Positions 8,302-17,162 are shown, counted from the first letter of the stretch. The stretch is DNA of 25,662 nt from Nemertoderma westbladi (GCA_032718475.1 JAUCBJ010003074.1:1-25662); one strand, 5' to 3'. Made by a program: numbers and translations. Notes: a model not told the origin generated them from the sequence alone.

Positions 8302-8632
8302 AGCTTAGGTGGTTGGGTCCCTGTGATGAACCGATGGACCCCTAGCCAAGCCGTACCGCTTTCCTGATGACCGATCCCTTCGGGGTTCGGGAAGGGTGGG
8401 ACGGACAAGCAAACGGGTCCACCGACTCGACAGACCCCTAGCCAAGCCGTACCGCTTTCCTGATGACCGATCCCTTCGGGGTTCGGGAAGGGTGGGACGG
8501 ACATGCAACCGGGTCTACCGACTTGACCAACCCTTAGCCAAGCCGTACCGCTTTCCTGATGACCAATCCCTTCAGGGTTCGGGAAGGGTGGGACAGACAC
8601 GCAACAGGGTCAACCGACACCGACACTACGGT
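8134..8632 (+). repeat. LTR module array, 96-bp period, four copies
   Basis: A module starting GCCAAGCCGTACCGCTTTCC begins at 8134, 8345, 8441 and 8537 (spacing 211, 96, 96); the right LTR has the same spacing at 14540, 14751, 14847 and 14943. Each copy contains CCCTTCGGGGTTCGGGAAGG plus G, which folds as a six-pair stem, and AAGCCGTACCGCTT, an imperfect palindrome. It is probably a structured RNA or regulatory region of the LTR; its function is unknown. Confidence 0.88.
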
Positions 8633-9018
8633 ACCGAGACTAGGACCGAGGGAAAATGGGGAACATTAGTTAGGTTAAAATCTAAAGCTAACAGTGGGTA
8701 ATTAAATAATGTACTGTAGGAATTTATATTGTCGTATATTATTGTGAATATTTGGTGTATATTGATGTGGGGAAGCCCAACTTATTCTCAATCAAGGTTC
8801 AACTGTAGGAAAGTTACATTAAAAGATTATATCCAACCAATGCAACTTTTTCTCAATTGCAATCTTGCATCTCAGAAAGGACTCCTTCTCCACTCCCAAT
8901 ATCCGGTGACTGGCCGGAATCCCATGGTCTGAAAATTCCGCCTCCAGCATCGGCGTTTTCCCCATGGTGTCGGGAATAACGGCAACAAAATTGAGAATAA
9001 GACGCGGCCAACTTCAAC

Positions 9019-9036
9019 TGGTGGAAGTTGGGAATT
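9019..9036 (+). promoter_or_regulatory. candidate tRNA primer-binding site (weak)
   Basis: TGGTGGAAGTTGGGAATT begins 32 bp after the LTR. Its complement ends ACCA and could be a tRNA 3' end. The offset is larger than usual for a PBS. It overlaps a perfect 8-bp stem, CCAACTTC (9008-9015) with GAAGTTGG (9024-9031). The tRNA is not identified. Confidence 0.25.
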
Positions 9037-9192
9037 CTACAGTACTCTTCAAACTCTCCCCGTGCTTACCTAGCACCCACTACGAGGAAACTCTGGTATT
9101 TGATTTAAGACAAAGCCGTGGTTTAATCAACTTACAAACTCAAACTAAAACTCGTAGTCGGCAGATCATTAATAGAGAGTCGTTAACAGGGA

Positions 9193-9375
9193 ATGGAAGT
9201 ATCGATCACACCTATTGATATAATCCAAGTTGAGCCAGGAATCTGGCACATTGAAGTCGAAGTGCAAGAAACAAACATTGGACGATTCAGGATTACCGTT
9301 CAGGCTGAATATGAAACCTACGACGAACTATTTTACGATATCGCATATCTAGCAATAAATGAGGTGCTAGAATGA
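9193..9375 (+). CDS. small acidic ORF upstream of gag, ATGA overlap
   Basis: Sixty codons from an ATG at 9193 encode an acidic protein, intact and without recognised domain. Its TGA (9373-9375) overlaps the ATG of the next frame (9372) as ATGA, an arrangement known from termination-reinitiation in compact genomes. It lies directly between the leader and gag. It could be the true N-terminus of Gag now separated by a frameshift, an accessory protein, or a chance ORF. The regular alternation of charged and hydrophobic residues (HIEVEVQET, RFRITVQAEYETYDEL) favours real coding origin. Confidence 0.4.
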   Translation: MEVSITPIDIIQVEPGIWHIEVEVQETNIGRFRITVQAEYETYDELFYDIAYLAINEVLE

Positions 9376-9884
9376 TGACGAATAACGTCTCCGACACCAA
9401 TGAAATGGAGCCCCACACAGACTCGGAAACCGACGAGGTTCCAAACGTAAAGAACATGGCCCGTCGACTGGGCACTCTCAAAGGCGGAGTGACTCGAGCA
9501 TATCACCGCTTCGAGAAACAAGGGAGCCGAGACCCCCTCAGCGATATACAGACTCAACTACAAAAAATCCGAAGTATCCTACAACGATATGAATGGATGA
9601 TACAGGCATATCAGGAACTCATCCCCGCAACCAATCTGGAAAACTACCCCAGACTGGAGTAACACGCTGCACATCTGGAAGAGTTCCGCAAGCAACATCG
9701 GAGGACCCTCAGCCTCGTAAGAGGATACGAAGAACGGTATTACAACAGAACTGAAAGGGCAGACGCGGAATCAGTGCAGACCTCCGGCACCAGGACCGTG
9801 GTTCAGCGAAAGAGAACTGGGTCCTCGAGGCACCAGCACTCCAGCGCTAGGAGCGAGATATCCGGTTCAGCGCGCAGCTCCTAA
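9372..9884 (+). pseudogene. BEL/Pao gag N-terminal region, element B
   Basis: A frame from ATG 9372 runs through one in-frame TAA (9660-9662) to the TAA at 9882-9884. It contains RRLGTLKGGVTRAYHRFE, the pattern that starts many Pao Gag proteins (short basic segment, then a helix). A coiled-coil helix follows (QTQLQKIRSILQRYEWMI), then a region rich in Arg/Ser at the end. Gag continues in another register from 9947 (open back to about 9899), so a frameshift as well as the stop disables it. Gag forms the cytoplasmic particle that packages element RNA. Confidence 0.6.
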
Positions 9885-9946
9885 GGGGGTCAGCCACTCT
9901 GAGACCAGCTACGAGGAGAACAGAGGGCATTGCCCTTAAAGCTCGA

Positions 9947-11983
9947 ATGGAGGATGAATACGTTCAATTACAGATCGAACAGGACGTACTAGCCGAGGAA
10001 AGACATAAACAGGAGGCCGAAATACAGGCCGAGATACGTAAACAAGAGGCCGACATTCGTAAACGAAATGCCGAGGCCCAAGCGATTCTTATTCACAAAA
10101 AGAATGTAGATATCGCTAAACTCGCAGACTATGAAGCCGCACTCATAGAACGGGACCTTCAACTATACGAGGACTGGGAAAGGGGTATAGAACAGGACTA
10201 TGAACCAATTCCGGTACCGGAATTAGAAAAGTCATTTACGCCACCGGCTGCGAAACCTCCGAAACCTGAGTTCCTGCCAACCATACGGTCCACATTATCG
10301 GCACAAGCACCGGCATTCCATCCCCCACCGGTTACGCTTAAGAATGAGGAACCCTATTTTCCCCCCAACCCTACGACACCGAGCGTTCCCCAGTATGAGC
10401 CTGAAAAGGACTCGGAATGGGACGCCACCCCTAGATCCAATAATCCATTCACATCTACACCGAAAATCTGTAACCGCGTCATCATTAAAACTCCACCTCT
10501 CATCGATCAATCATGTATGGGAGAAAGCATTAGTAACTATAATCCTCCTAGTCATTCCAGTTCGGACGACATCGGCATCATCTGAGCATTAGAGAACCGC
10601 CTAGCTATGCCCAAGATGGAGATCCGTACCTTCGAGGGAGACCCCGTTGATTATCTCGGATTTAAAAAACGGTGCTTTGCTCAGATCGGATCAACAGACA
10701 TAACCGACGCGCAAAAACTGGTATATTTATCTCAATACCTGGGTGACAAACCACGCCGAATCGTTAAATGTTTCGAAGGAGGATCTCAAGAAGCGTACCA
10801 CGACGCGTGGAAAACTCTAGATAAAAGATATGGTAACATCGGAACCATAATCAATAAGACGCTTGAAAAACTGATACAGGACGCTGGATCTCTAGTGGAC
10901 CCACAGAATATCGAAGAGTTTCCGGACTCAATGAAAGATGCTTACTACACTTTAAAACCATTGAACAATGAGGAACAAGTAAACAACATCCTAAACCTCC
11001 GACAGATTGCCCGGAAGTTCCCCGGATGGTTGCAAAGCAAATGGGCGTATAAATGTGTCGATCTCCGACGCAGACACCCGGATCGGGATCCTAGTTTCCT
11101 CGAAATGTCGGCATTCATAGAAGATATATCAGAGGCCATGAACGACTCCATGTTCTCCAAACAGAGTCTCTCCAAATTGGATGGGATGGAGAGCAATTTC
11201 CAGAGCAGGGCACCCGCTCCAAACCCAAGATTCCGTCCTACTCCTGTGAGTACGATGGCCGTCAGTATGGCCGAGGATTCAGATGATGAGGATTACGAGG
11301 AACCGACCTTAGCAGAAGAATGGGCATGCTATTTGGCTAACTGGGGGCCCGATAGGAAAGGAACAACGGCCTCCCCTATATGTCTCTTCTGCGGGGAGAA
11401 ACACAAGATGGAATTCTGCAGAAAATTCCAGTTCGCCGAACTCGTTCCACGCTTCGAGGCAATAATGAAACACCGAGGATGCTTCCGGTGTCTTGGAACA
11501 GGTCACTACGTACGGGATTGCGACCAAAGGCCATGCTGTGCGGTTTGTAATGACCTACGACATCATACACTCCTCCACATTCCCGCAAATTTCGATTTCA
11601 CCACCCTACCGTTCCGTATCGAATCCAAACGGAGAGGAGAATCGAATCACGTCTCCAAGGGTACCCGGACGATTCAGCGGAGGGAAACCAATCCGTTCAA
11701 GACCACCGCTGATGTATCACATGTGACCAGCATATCAGCTACGGTCAATTTAATAAACCGCCGTTATATGGTCTTCGCCAAAGTGACCCCGGTAAGAATG
11801 CAAGGGGTCGGAAAATCCTTAACAACACTCGCATTCCTTGACAACGGGTCGGACGGAACCATCATCGACAGGGATTTCCTTGAACAACTAGGCCTAGACT
11901 ATGAACCCTGCAAGCGGCCCATACAGACTATAACCAACCATAAAGAAGTGGAGTCCGGGGAGGTACAATGGAAGGAGTTATGA
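9947..11983 (+). pseudogene. BEL/Pao Gag (DUF1759, zinc knuckles) and start of aspartic protease, element B
   Basis: One register is open from 9947 to 11983 except for a TGA at 10583-10585. The first part (about 200 codons) is a Lys/Glu coiled coil (EERHKQEAEIQAEIRKQEAD), then Pro-rich. After the stop, MPKMEIRTFEGDPVDYLGFK begins DUF1759, the Pao Gag domain, running to about 11150. Zinc-binding motifs follow: CLFC-x3-H-x4-C near 11385-11420, CFRC-x4-H-x4-C near 11480-11522 and CAVC..HH...H near 11540-11575. Then comes the DUF1758 retropepsin with its active-site triad in FLDNGSDGTIID (about 11835-11870). The frame ends by a shift near 11975 into the register of 11968. The copy is little decayed for its length. 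The single stop could be a mutation or, less likely, a read-through site. Confidence 0.85.
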
Positions 11984-12591
11984 AGGGTTACGAAGCGGTC
12001 AAACTAACGATCAAAAATGCTCTGGTACATACCGACCTCAGAGTGCGGTTCCGACAATCATCCGAATACGCACCCCTCATACAGTTAGACCGGGAAGATG
12101 TAGATCTACGATGCCCACCGTTGGATGTGAACAGAATTACGCTATTAATCGGACTCGATACACCGGAATTACATATACCGACCGGAGACATCGCCCGATC
12201 CGTAAACCCTGACGATGGTTTCTATGCGGAGTGCACCATCATGGGATGGACACTCTGTGGCATCAAAGAGGAAACTACCGACACATATACATATCTTCCT
12301 AAATGCCAGATCAAAGAGAACGCAACATCTGTGGGTTACTGTTCAGCAACCGACCTGGACAAGGATTTATTCTTGGAAACAGAAAAAACCCAACAGGAGA
12401 TGACAAAATATTTCAACCTAGAGACTCAAGAATTTGCTGAGAAGGACGAGAATCCGTCCGAAGAAGATCAATATTGTATGGATGTTCTCGACCAGGCAAC
12501 ATTCAAAGACGGACATTGGTGATCGCCCATGCTTTGGAAAGACCCAGACAGACTGATGGCTAACAACGCTAGTGTGGCTCTAAGGAGGCTA
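11968..12591 (+). pseudogene. BEL/Pao protease-RT linker (DUF1758 C-terminal part), element B
   Basis: In this register the translation contains YEAVKLTIKNALVHTDL, then NRITLLIGLDTPELH, the usual 'iLIG.d' block of DUF1758. FYAECTIMGWTLCG follows (normally ...T.lGWvl.G), then EMTKYFNLETQEF and NPSEEDQYCMDVL, the segment that leads into the RT of Pao elements. A TGA at 12520-12522 falls where GHY would be followed by the hydrophobic LPM block. The frame continues as PMLWKDPDR..NNASVALRRL to 12591, after which RT sequence is absent. Confidence 0.8.
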
Positions 12592-12656
12592 GTAATGACG
12601 TTGATGATGATAATGACATTGATTGCAATAATAACATTGAGACAGTGGGAGAGCAT
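12592..12656 (+). other. deletion junction with simple-sequence filler
   Basis: Between the start of the RT region (…SVALRRL) and the integrase C-terminal region lies about 65 bp of GTAATGACGTTGATGATGAT-like simple sequence. It fits neither side. RT, RNase H and the integrase core, present in element C as about 2.9 kb, are missing here. This looks like deletion with filler DNA. Confidence 0.65.
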
Positions 12657-13187
12657 GGACTAATCTGCCGTAATACCCGGATGGTGAACGCCCCGGTTGA
12701 GTCCCTCACACCCAACCATCTACTCGGAAGACCCAAGACCAACATTCTTCCGGAGGCAATGTTCCCAGATCCCAATGATATTGCGAGACACACCAACTGG
12801 AAAATGGCCCAAGCGCTGGCAGCGCACTGGTGGATAATCTGGGCCCAAGAGTACCTCATAACCCTCCGGACCAGAAGGAAGTGGAATAACCGGAACGTCG
12901 CAGTTGGCGACATGGTGCTGGTTAAGGAAGACCTTAAAGACCGCGTCCACTGGCCTGTGGCGCGAGTCACGGAAATAACCCCAAGCAAGGACGGACTTGC
13001 GAGGACAGTGACGATACGGACGGCGAAGGGCCACTTCCAACGCCCTATCCAGAGGCTGTGCCTTCTTGAAGGCAATGACAGCGGTGACTCCACGACTCCA
13101 CGAGAGGTGATAAGTTCCCTACTCCGGATCCTGCTATGGACATTGGTGACAATGCTAAACCCGTTTAAACCCTTCTCATCCTGTTGA
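12645..13187 (+). pseudogene. BEL/Pao integrase C-terminal domain (DUF5641), element B
   Basis: The frame starts with the end of the integrase core (ESLTPNHLLGRPK, normally LTPNHLLLGRP). It continues with the DUF5641 pattern: WWIIWAQEYLITLRTRRKW (usually FW.RW..EYL..LQ.R.KW), NVAVGDMVLVKED, WPVARVTEITPSKDGLARTV and FQRPIQRLCLLE. This domain follows the DDE core and helps integrase bind DNA. The domain is complete and in frame, while its catalytic core was deleted. The last about 40 codons, with a hydrophobic C-terminus (SSLLRILLWTLVTM), are not part of the domain. Confidence 0.85.
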
Positions 13188-13507
13188 CAAACTCTTAAAT
13201 GTGATTTACTGACAATGAATAATGGACCCCCCTTAAACCAACTGTAACCATGCAATGGTATTTGTGTTTCCTCGTGTATTATGTGGAGTCCAGCGTCACC
13301 CTGCTGATGTTTCGACTGACGCAGGGTAGTTTATGTATTGTTCACCCTGATTTTGGTCATCGGGACCAACTATATTGGATTATTGGAAATGGTAAAGATT
13401 TGAAGTGGAATTCATTGTATCCATTGTGTTGTATTGTGTTGTCCGTTGCGTGCGCAGTTCGGGGCGTAGGCGGTGTAACTAGTCCAGATTCCTAGTCAGA
13501 TTACTAG
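13188..13507 (+). other. no confident gene; spacer between pol and accessory ORF tail
   Basis: An 81-codon frame (13250-13495) is present without recognisable features and is probably chance. The end (CTAGTCCAGATTCCTAGTC...) abuts the truncated zinc-knuckle ORF tail at 13508, so a second deletion joint is likely there. Confidence 0.5.
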
Positions 13508-13729
13508 TCCTACAAGGATGAATTCGGTGACGGAAAGTGGTTTCTAGAGGCACGCACTACCGAGTTGGAGAGACGGACGGATATGATCCTGCTACCATCT
13601 AAAGGAAGAGCCGCCAGGAGACAAGCTGAAGCGATGTTCGCGATGGACGTTGATGCTCCCCTACCTGCACTGGCGATCGACGAGAGTAGACGGGCGAAGA
13701 GGAGGAAGGCGTATCAGAGTAAGAAATAG
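13508..13729 (+). pseudogene. C-terminal 73 codons of the zinc-knuckle accessory ORF, element B
   Basis: The translation matches residues 152-224 of the ORF at 6642-7316, with visible differences TTELE for TTDLE and MILLP for MIPLP. The zinc-knuckle N-terminal part is missing. The same untranslated region, polypurine tract and LTR follow, which places this ORF at the 3' end of the element family. Confidence 0.88.
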
Positions 13730-13897
13730 AGGACCAGGATATTCCAGAGACATTTATATCGAACATTTATTTTTATATTTACATAAACTAACTCTAGGAA
13801 AAATTAATCAAGACTATGCAATATTAAAATTTGGGTTTTTTATATGGGAAATGACCTACGCAAACTCGATCTACCGATAGACATCACGAAGGTCATT

Positions 13898-13906
13898 GGG
13901 GGGGAC
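13898..13906 (+). promoter_or_regulatory. polypurine tract of element B
   Basis: GGGGGGGAC directly before the LTR start, identical to the one at 7485-7493. Confidence 0.75.
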
Positions 13907-15393
13907 TGTTCGCGGTATTTCAACTTTTCTTAACGCGAGTTGAATATTTTTCGGATTTATTTATAATGAATATTCCAATATCAATACTGGGTGCGGGAAC
14001 ATGGAATTTGGGTACATTCAATGGACTGGGGGTGATTTACGGGCGAATACTGGAGCGACTTACGGGGTACGGGACTCATGTCAGATATTTAAGGGCCAGG
14101 GGTGGGAGGCAAAATCAAGCAGTACTCAGGTTTACCTGAATACTATTAGGCCTAGCCAACTTCCTGCTGCCTGTAGAGGTGGATTTGGTAACTCGCTAGG
14201 CCTAGGGACAAGGACTGCCCTTAGTGGTCCCTGGCCATCAGTAGTTATTATGAGCCTGAATAAGGACTCGGAAAATCTGTTGATTGTGTCAGAGATTTGC
14301 GACGGGAACCGACAGACAGATCCTTAGGAACCGGCAGTTATTACAAGCCTGAATAAGGACTCAGGAAAGCTTGCCGACTACGCCAGGGACTTGCGACGTG
14401 CCAACCGACTAAACGGAGGAAGGGTTCGACGAGGACTGCCTTCCTGGAGTGGGTTCCACGACCGGCGTTAGTACGAGCCTGAATATGGACTCAGAAAACT
14501 ACCAACAGTTGGGACTCACAACGGGCTGACAGACCCCTTGCCAAGCCGTACCGCTTTCCTGATGACCGATCCCTTCGGGGTTCGGGAAGGGTGGGACGGA
14601 CATGCAACGGGGTCGAAAGACAAAGGACCAGACTCCACTGGCCTACCGACTGTTCGGAGCAGCATCTCGGCTACCGAAGCGACTACGAGCCTGAAAAGGA
14701 TTCGGAAAGCTTAGGTGGTTGGGTCCCTGTGATGAACTGACGGACCCCTAGCCAAGCCGTACTGCTTTCCTGATGACCGATCCCATCGGGGTTCGGGAGG
14801 GGTGGGACGGACACACAAACGGGTCCACCGACTCGACAGACCCCTAGCCAAGCCGTACCGCTTTCCTGATGACCGATCCCTTCGGGGTTCGGGAAGGGTG
14901 GGACGGACACGCAACTGGGTCTACCGACTTGACCAACCCTTAGCCAAGCCATACCGCTTTCCTGATGATCGATCCCTTCGGGATTCGAGAAGGGTGGGTC
15001 GGACACGCAACAGGGTCGACCGACACTGACACTACGGTACCGAGACTAGGACCGAGGGAAAATGGAGAACATTAGTTAGGTTAAAATCTAAATCGAACAG
15101 TGGGTAATTAAATAATGTACTGTAGGAATTTATATTGTCGTATATTATTGTGAAAATTTGGTGTATATTGATGTGGGGAAGCCCAACTTATTCTCAATCA
15201 AGGTTCAACTGTAGGAAAGTTACATTAAAAGATTATATCCAACCAATGCAACTTTTTCTCAATTGCAATCTTGCATCTCAGAAAGGACTCCTTCTCCACT
15301 CCCAATATCCGGTGACTGGCCGGAATCCCGTGGTCTGAAAATTCCTCCTCCAGCATCGGCGTTTTCCCCATGGTGTCGGGAATAACGGCAACA
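13907..15393 (+). mobile_element. BEL/Pao LTR, right copy (1487 bp)
   Basis: It has the same ends as the left LTR (TGTTCGCGGTA / TAACGGCAACA) and the same module array (GCCAAGCC at 14540, 14751, 14847, 14943). It differs from the left LTR by substitutions and small indels, roughly a few percent by eye, so the pair is not brand new. It is followed by AAAACCTCAG, not by a copy of the element leader. Confidence 0.85.
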
Positions 15394-15397
15394 AAAA

Positions 15398-15658
15398 CCT
15401 CAGAAGAAGGATGCTATTGACATCTATCTGTCAGATTATCAACGATTTATAGGTGAAAAAGAGCTAAGGAGACGTCTAGCTGGACTTCACCCCAATAGTG
15501 AGGGAGCCAAATTCGTGCTGGACTCTTTAGATGCGGAAATATTAGCTGTGGAGCAAGCTAAATTTGATGAAAGCATTCTCATCGCAATGGACCAAGAAGA
15601 ACAACTAAAGAAAAAACAGATGCCTAAGGAGGTGAGGTCTCTATGGGGGTGTCTGTAA
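15398..15658 (+). CDS. unrecognised ORF fragment directly after the LTR
   Basis: Eighty-six codons are open from the LTR edge to a TAA, without a start codon near the beginning. The protein is hydrophilic and probably helical (DAIDIYLSDYQRF, then EKELRRRLAGLHPN, QEEQLKKKQMPKEV), ending SLWGCL. Codon pattern and composition look like real coding sequence. It starts inside an interrupted frame, so it may be the right half of a coding region cut by insertion of the LTR, or the 3' end of an ORF of another element. A purine-rich CTATGGGGGTG just before the stop precedes TGTAACAGGC, which could be a PPT and LTR start of element C. No family is recognised. Confidence 0.4.
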   Translation, partial: PQKKDAIDIYLSDYQRFIGEKELRRRLAGLHPNSEGAKFVLDSLDAEILAVEQAKFDESILIAMDQEEQLKKKQMPKEVRSLWGCL

Positions 15659-16541
15659 CAGGCGACAGCGGACTCGTGAGGGTCTGGGGGCACGTTAAAT
15701 CTTTTCTATAGTGCAAGGGAGTTACTGAAGGCCCTCTTGTCTAACGAACCATGAATCAACATGGTGCCGTGGTACCGTCTAGTCGGCCTGTTGCCGTACT
15801 GCTAGTCATGTACACTGTAGGGGTGGTGGCTTAGTGTGATCTGTGGTTTATGTGGTGTCTATGTTTGGTATGTATGAGTTGACCAGACTCTTTACTGTCT
15901 CTGATCGGCTGCCGAAACGTGCCTTTTCCCAGGGTAGCACTATTGGAATGGAGGTGTTGCATCGGAATGGCCAGGATTCTGATGATTCTGTTGGTACTAC
16001 TATTGGAATGGAGATAGCACCTGGAATATCTGCTGCAAGGAGGGGGTGGTGTTGTAGTGTGGTCCGAGTAAATTATACTCTGGAATCTGTGGTTTGTGTG
16101 TGGACGATCAGTGGCAGTTTGCTTGAGCTTTCTGTTGCTGTGGGTACGTGGTATATGTGAGTGTGTGTATGGCCACTGCGAGTGAGTGTGGGAAACCTTG
16201 CCAGTTGGTTCAGTCGCCGCTGGTTATTAGTAGGACCATATCTTTACTGCGCACCAGCATACTATGTACACACAAAGTTATTTTGCCCTGACGGAAAAAT
16301 AAAGTACTCTCGACTCTTTTATCAGTGGATACAATTTAATCCCCTCTGATTTTGACCCCGATTTTGTCATTTCCATTTATGTCCTCTGTGTGTGCATGGT
16401 ATGTGTTCGATTTTGTGTTTACCATTGTGTACTTGATTTTGTGAACATCTGTTGAGTACACATGTACAGTGACTAGTAAGTGGTGACTTGTTCTAGCGTT
16501 AAGCTAGACAGTATTTTCTTTCAATACTGCCGGCGAGGCGG
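15659..16541 (+). other. possible 5' LTR/leader of element C; no confident gene
   Basis: The region is GT-rich with two short frames (15843-16160 and 16161-16349) lacking any recognisable domain. It contains AATAAA at 16298-16303. It lies between a TGTAACAG that follows a purine run (15654) and ACATGTACA at 16470, which could be LTR ends. TGGTGACTTGTTCTAGCG at about 16482 could be a primer-binding site. With no second LTR to compare (the 3' end is lost), these boundaries are guesses. Confidence 0.3.
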
Positions 16542-16562
16542 GTGAAAACGTGTCAATATTCC

Positions 16563-17162
16563 ATGTTGGGTAGCGCAAGCCCACTTGGGACAAGACCGTC
16601 GGTTTGGCTCAAGGGCAACCTTATGCTCGATCGCCATCGACTGGTCCACCCGCCGGTTGACTCTCTGAGTTGGCTCAATGTACAGTCAGGCCACAGTAAG
16701 TTGACAGTAGCCGACCATCTGGCTACACGTGCGACGAGCTGTGCCGGTGTGATCGGGAGATTGAAAATTGAACCTGGGAAGCATCGGGCTACCCTCCGGC
16801 CCAGTCTGATAAAAACATCAGTCGGACTGGCCCCAAGGGTGGTGGAACAGCATCCGCCTTGTGAGTGCACCTCGGGGAGGAGCCCAGAAGGACGTAAGCG
16901 AGAAGACTGGAAGGTAGCAGTGGCAGTGGCAGCGACAGAAGCTGAAAGAAAAGAGGCAGCGGCAGGGGCAGCAGCAGAAGCTGAAAGAAAAGCGGCAGCA
17001 GCAGCGGCAGCGGCAGCGGCAGAGGCTGAAAGAAAAGCAGCAGAGGCTGAAAGAAAAGAGGCAGGGCAGCAGCAGAGGCTGAAAGAAAAGCGGCAGTTGC
17101 AGAGGCGAAATAAAAGTGGCAGCAGTAGCGGCAGTGGCAGAAGCAGAACGGAGAGCATCTGA
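16563..17162 (+). pseudogene. element C gag N-terminal region with Ala/Glu/Arg coiled coil
   Basis: This register is open from 16542, with the first ATG at 16563. The first about 110 codons have no recognisable domain. From about 16910 the protein becomes repeats of EAERKEA/AAAEAERKA, a long alanine-rich helix. The frame slips within the GCA/GAA repeats and the coding sense continues in another register from 17116 (AVAEAERRASEATAQLEL), so the copy is frameshifted. The minus strand is also open here (16553-17158), a by-product of the trinucleotide repeats. Gag assignment rests on continuity with the DUF1759 region downstream. Confidence 0.45.
16915..17160. repeat. GCA/GCG-rich trinucleotide repeat region coding for AEAERK units
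   Basis: Imperfect repeats of GCAGAGGCTGAAAGAAAA interleaved with (GCA/GCG)n. The pattern drives open frames on both strands and provides an easy site for slippage. Confidence 0.8.

Larger units (their letters stand above)
7494..8987 (+). mobile_element. BEL/Pao LTR, left copy (1494 bp)
   Basis: The boundaries are chosen by imperfect terminal inverted repeats TGTTCGCGGTA / TAACGGCAACA (8 of 11), by the polypurine tract just before, and by loss of similarity with the right copy within 3 bp after the end. It is long for a BEL LTR and highly structured: an AT-rich first 80 bp, GC-rich repeat modules at 7839-8632, then AT-rich sequence. It acts as 3' LTR of truncated copy A and as 5' LTR of element B. 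Open frames on both strands within it (for example 7588-7899 + and 8277-8600 -) follow from 96-bp repeats being a multiple of three and are not called as genes. Confidence 0.85.
7095..8990 (+). repeat. 1.9-kb direct repeat, copy 1 (accessory ORF tail + PPT + LTR)
   Basis: This block matches 13508-15396 with a few percent divergence and some small indels (offset 6413 at the left end, 6406 at the right). It begins at TCCTACAAGG inside the zinc-knuckle ORF and ends at GGCAACAAAA. It contains the last 73 codons of that ORF, 3' untranslated sequence, the polypurine tract and the full LTR. Confidence 0.93.
7494..15393 (+). mobile_element. element B: internally deleted BEL/Pao retrotransposon with both LTRs
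   Basis: Order: LTR (7494-8987), leader, small ORF, gag, protease, deletion junction, DUF5641, remnant of the zinc-knuckle ORF, polypurine tract, LTR (13907-15393). RT, RNase H and the integrase core are missing, so the copy is non-autonomous. Flanking five bases (GGGAC left, AAAAC right) do not match. The left flank is the 3' tail of another copy, so the unit probably arose as a tandem sharing an LTR rather than by simple insertion. Confidence 0.75.
13508..15396 (+). repeat. 1.9-kb direct repeat, copy 2
   Basis: Partner of 7095-8990. Differences include a deletion near 14325 (part of the second motif module) and scattered substitutions, with fewer CpG sites retained in places. After GGCAACAAAA the sequence (ACCTCAGAAG) no longer matches the left copy. 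Confidence 0.93.

Noticed and set aside
8277-8600. Minus-strand 107-codon ORF with 32-residue repeats (also at 14683-15006)
   Set aside because: It follows from a 96-bp DNA repeat whose length is a multiple of three; the plus strand is open too, and it lies inside an LTR.
12569-13255. Minus-strand 228-codon ORF opposite DUF5641 of element B
   Set aside because: The plus strand carries clear DUF5641 motifs over the same interval; the minus frame has no recognisable content.
13250-13495. 81-codon hydrophobic ORF after DUF5641, considered as an env-like remnant
   Set aside because: No signal peptide, glycosylation pattern or fusion-like segment is convincing, and it ends at a probable deletion joint.
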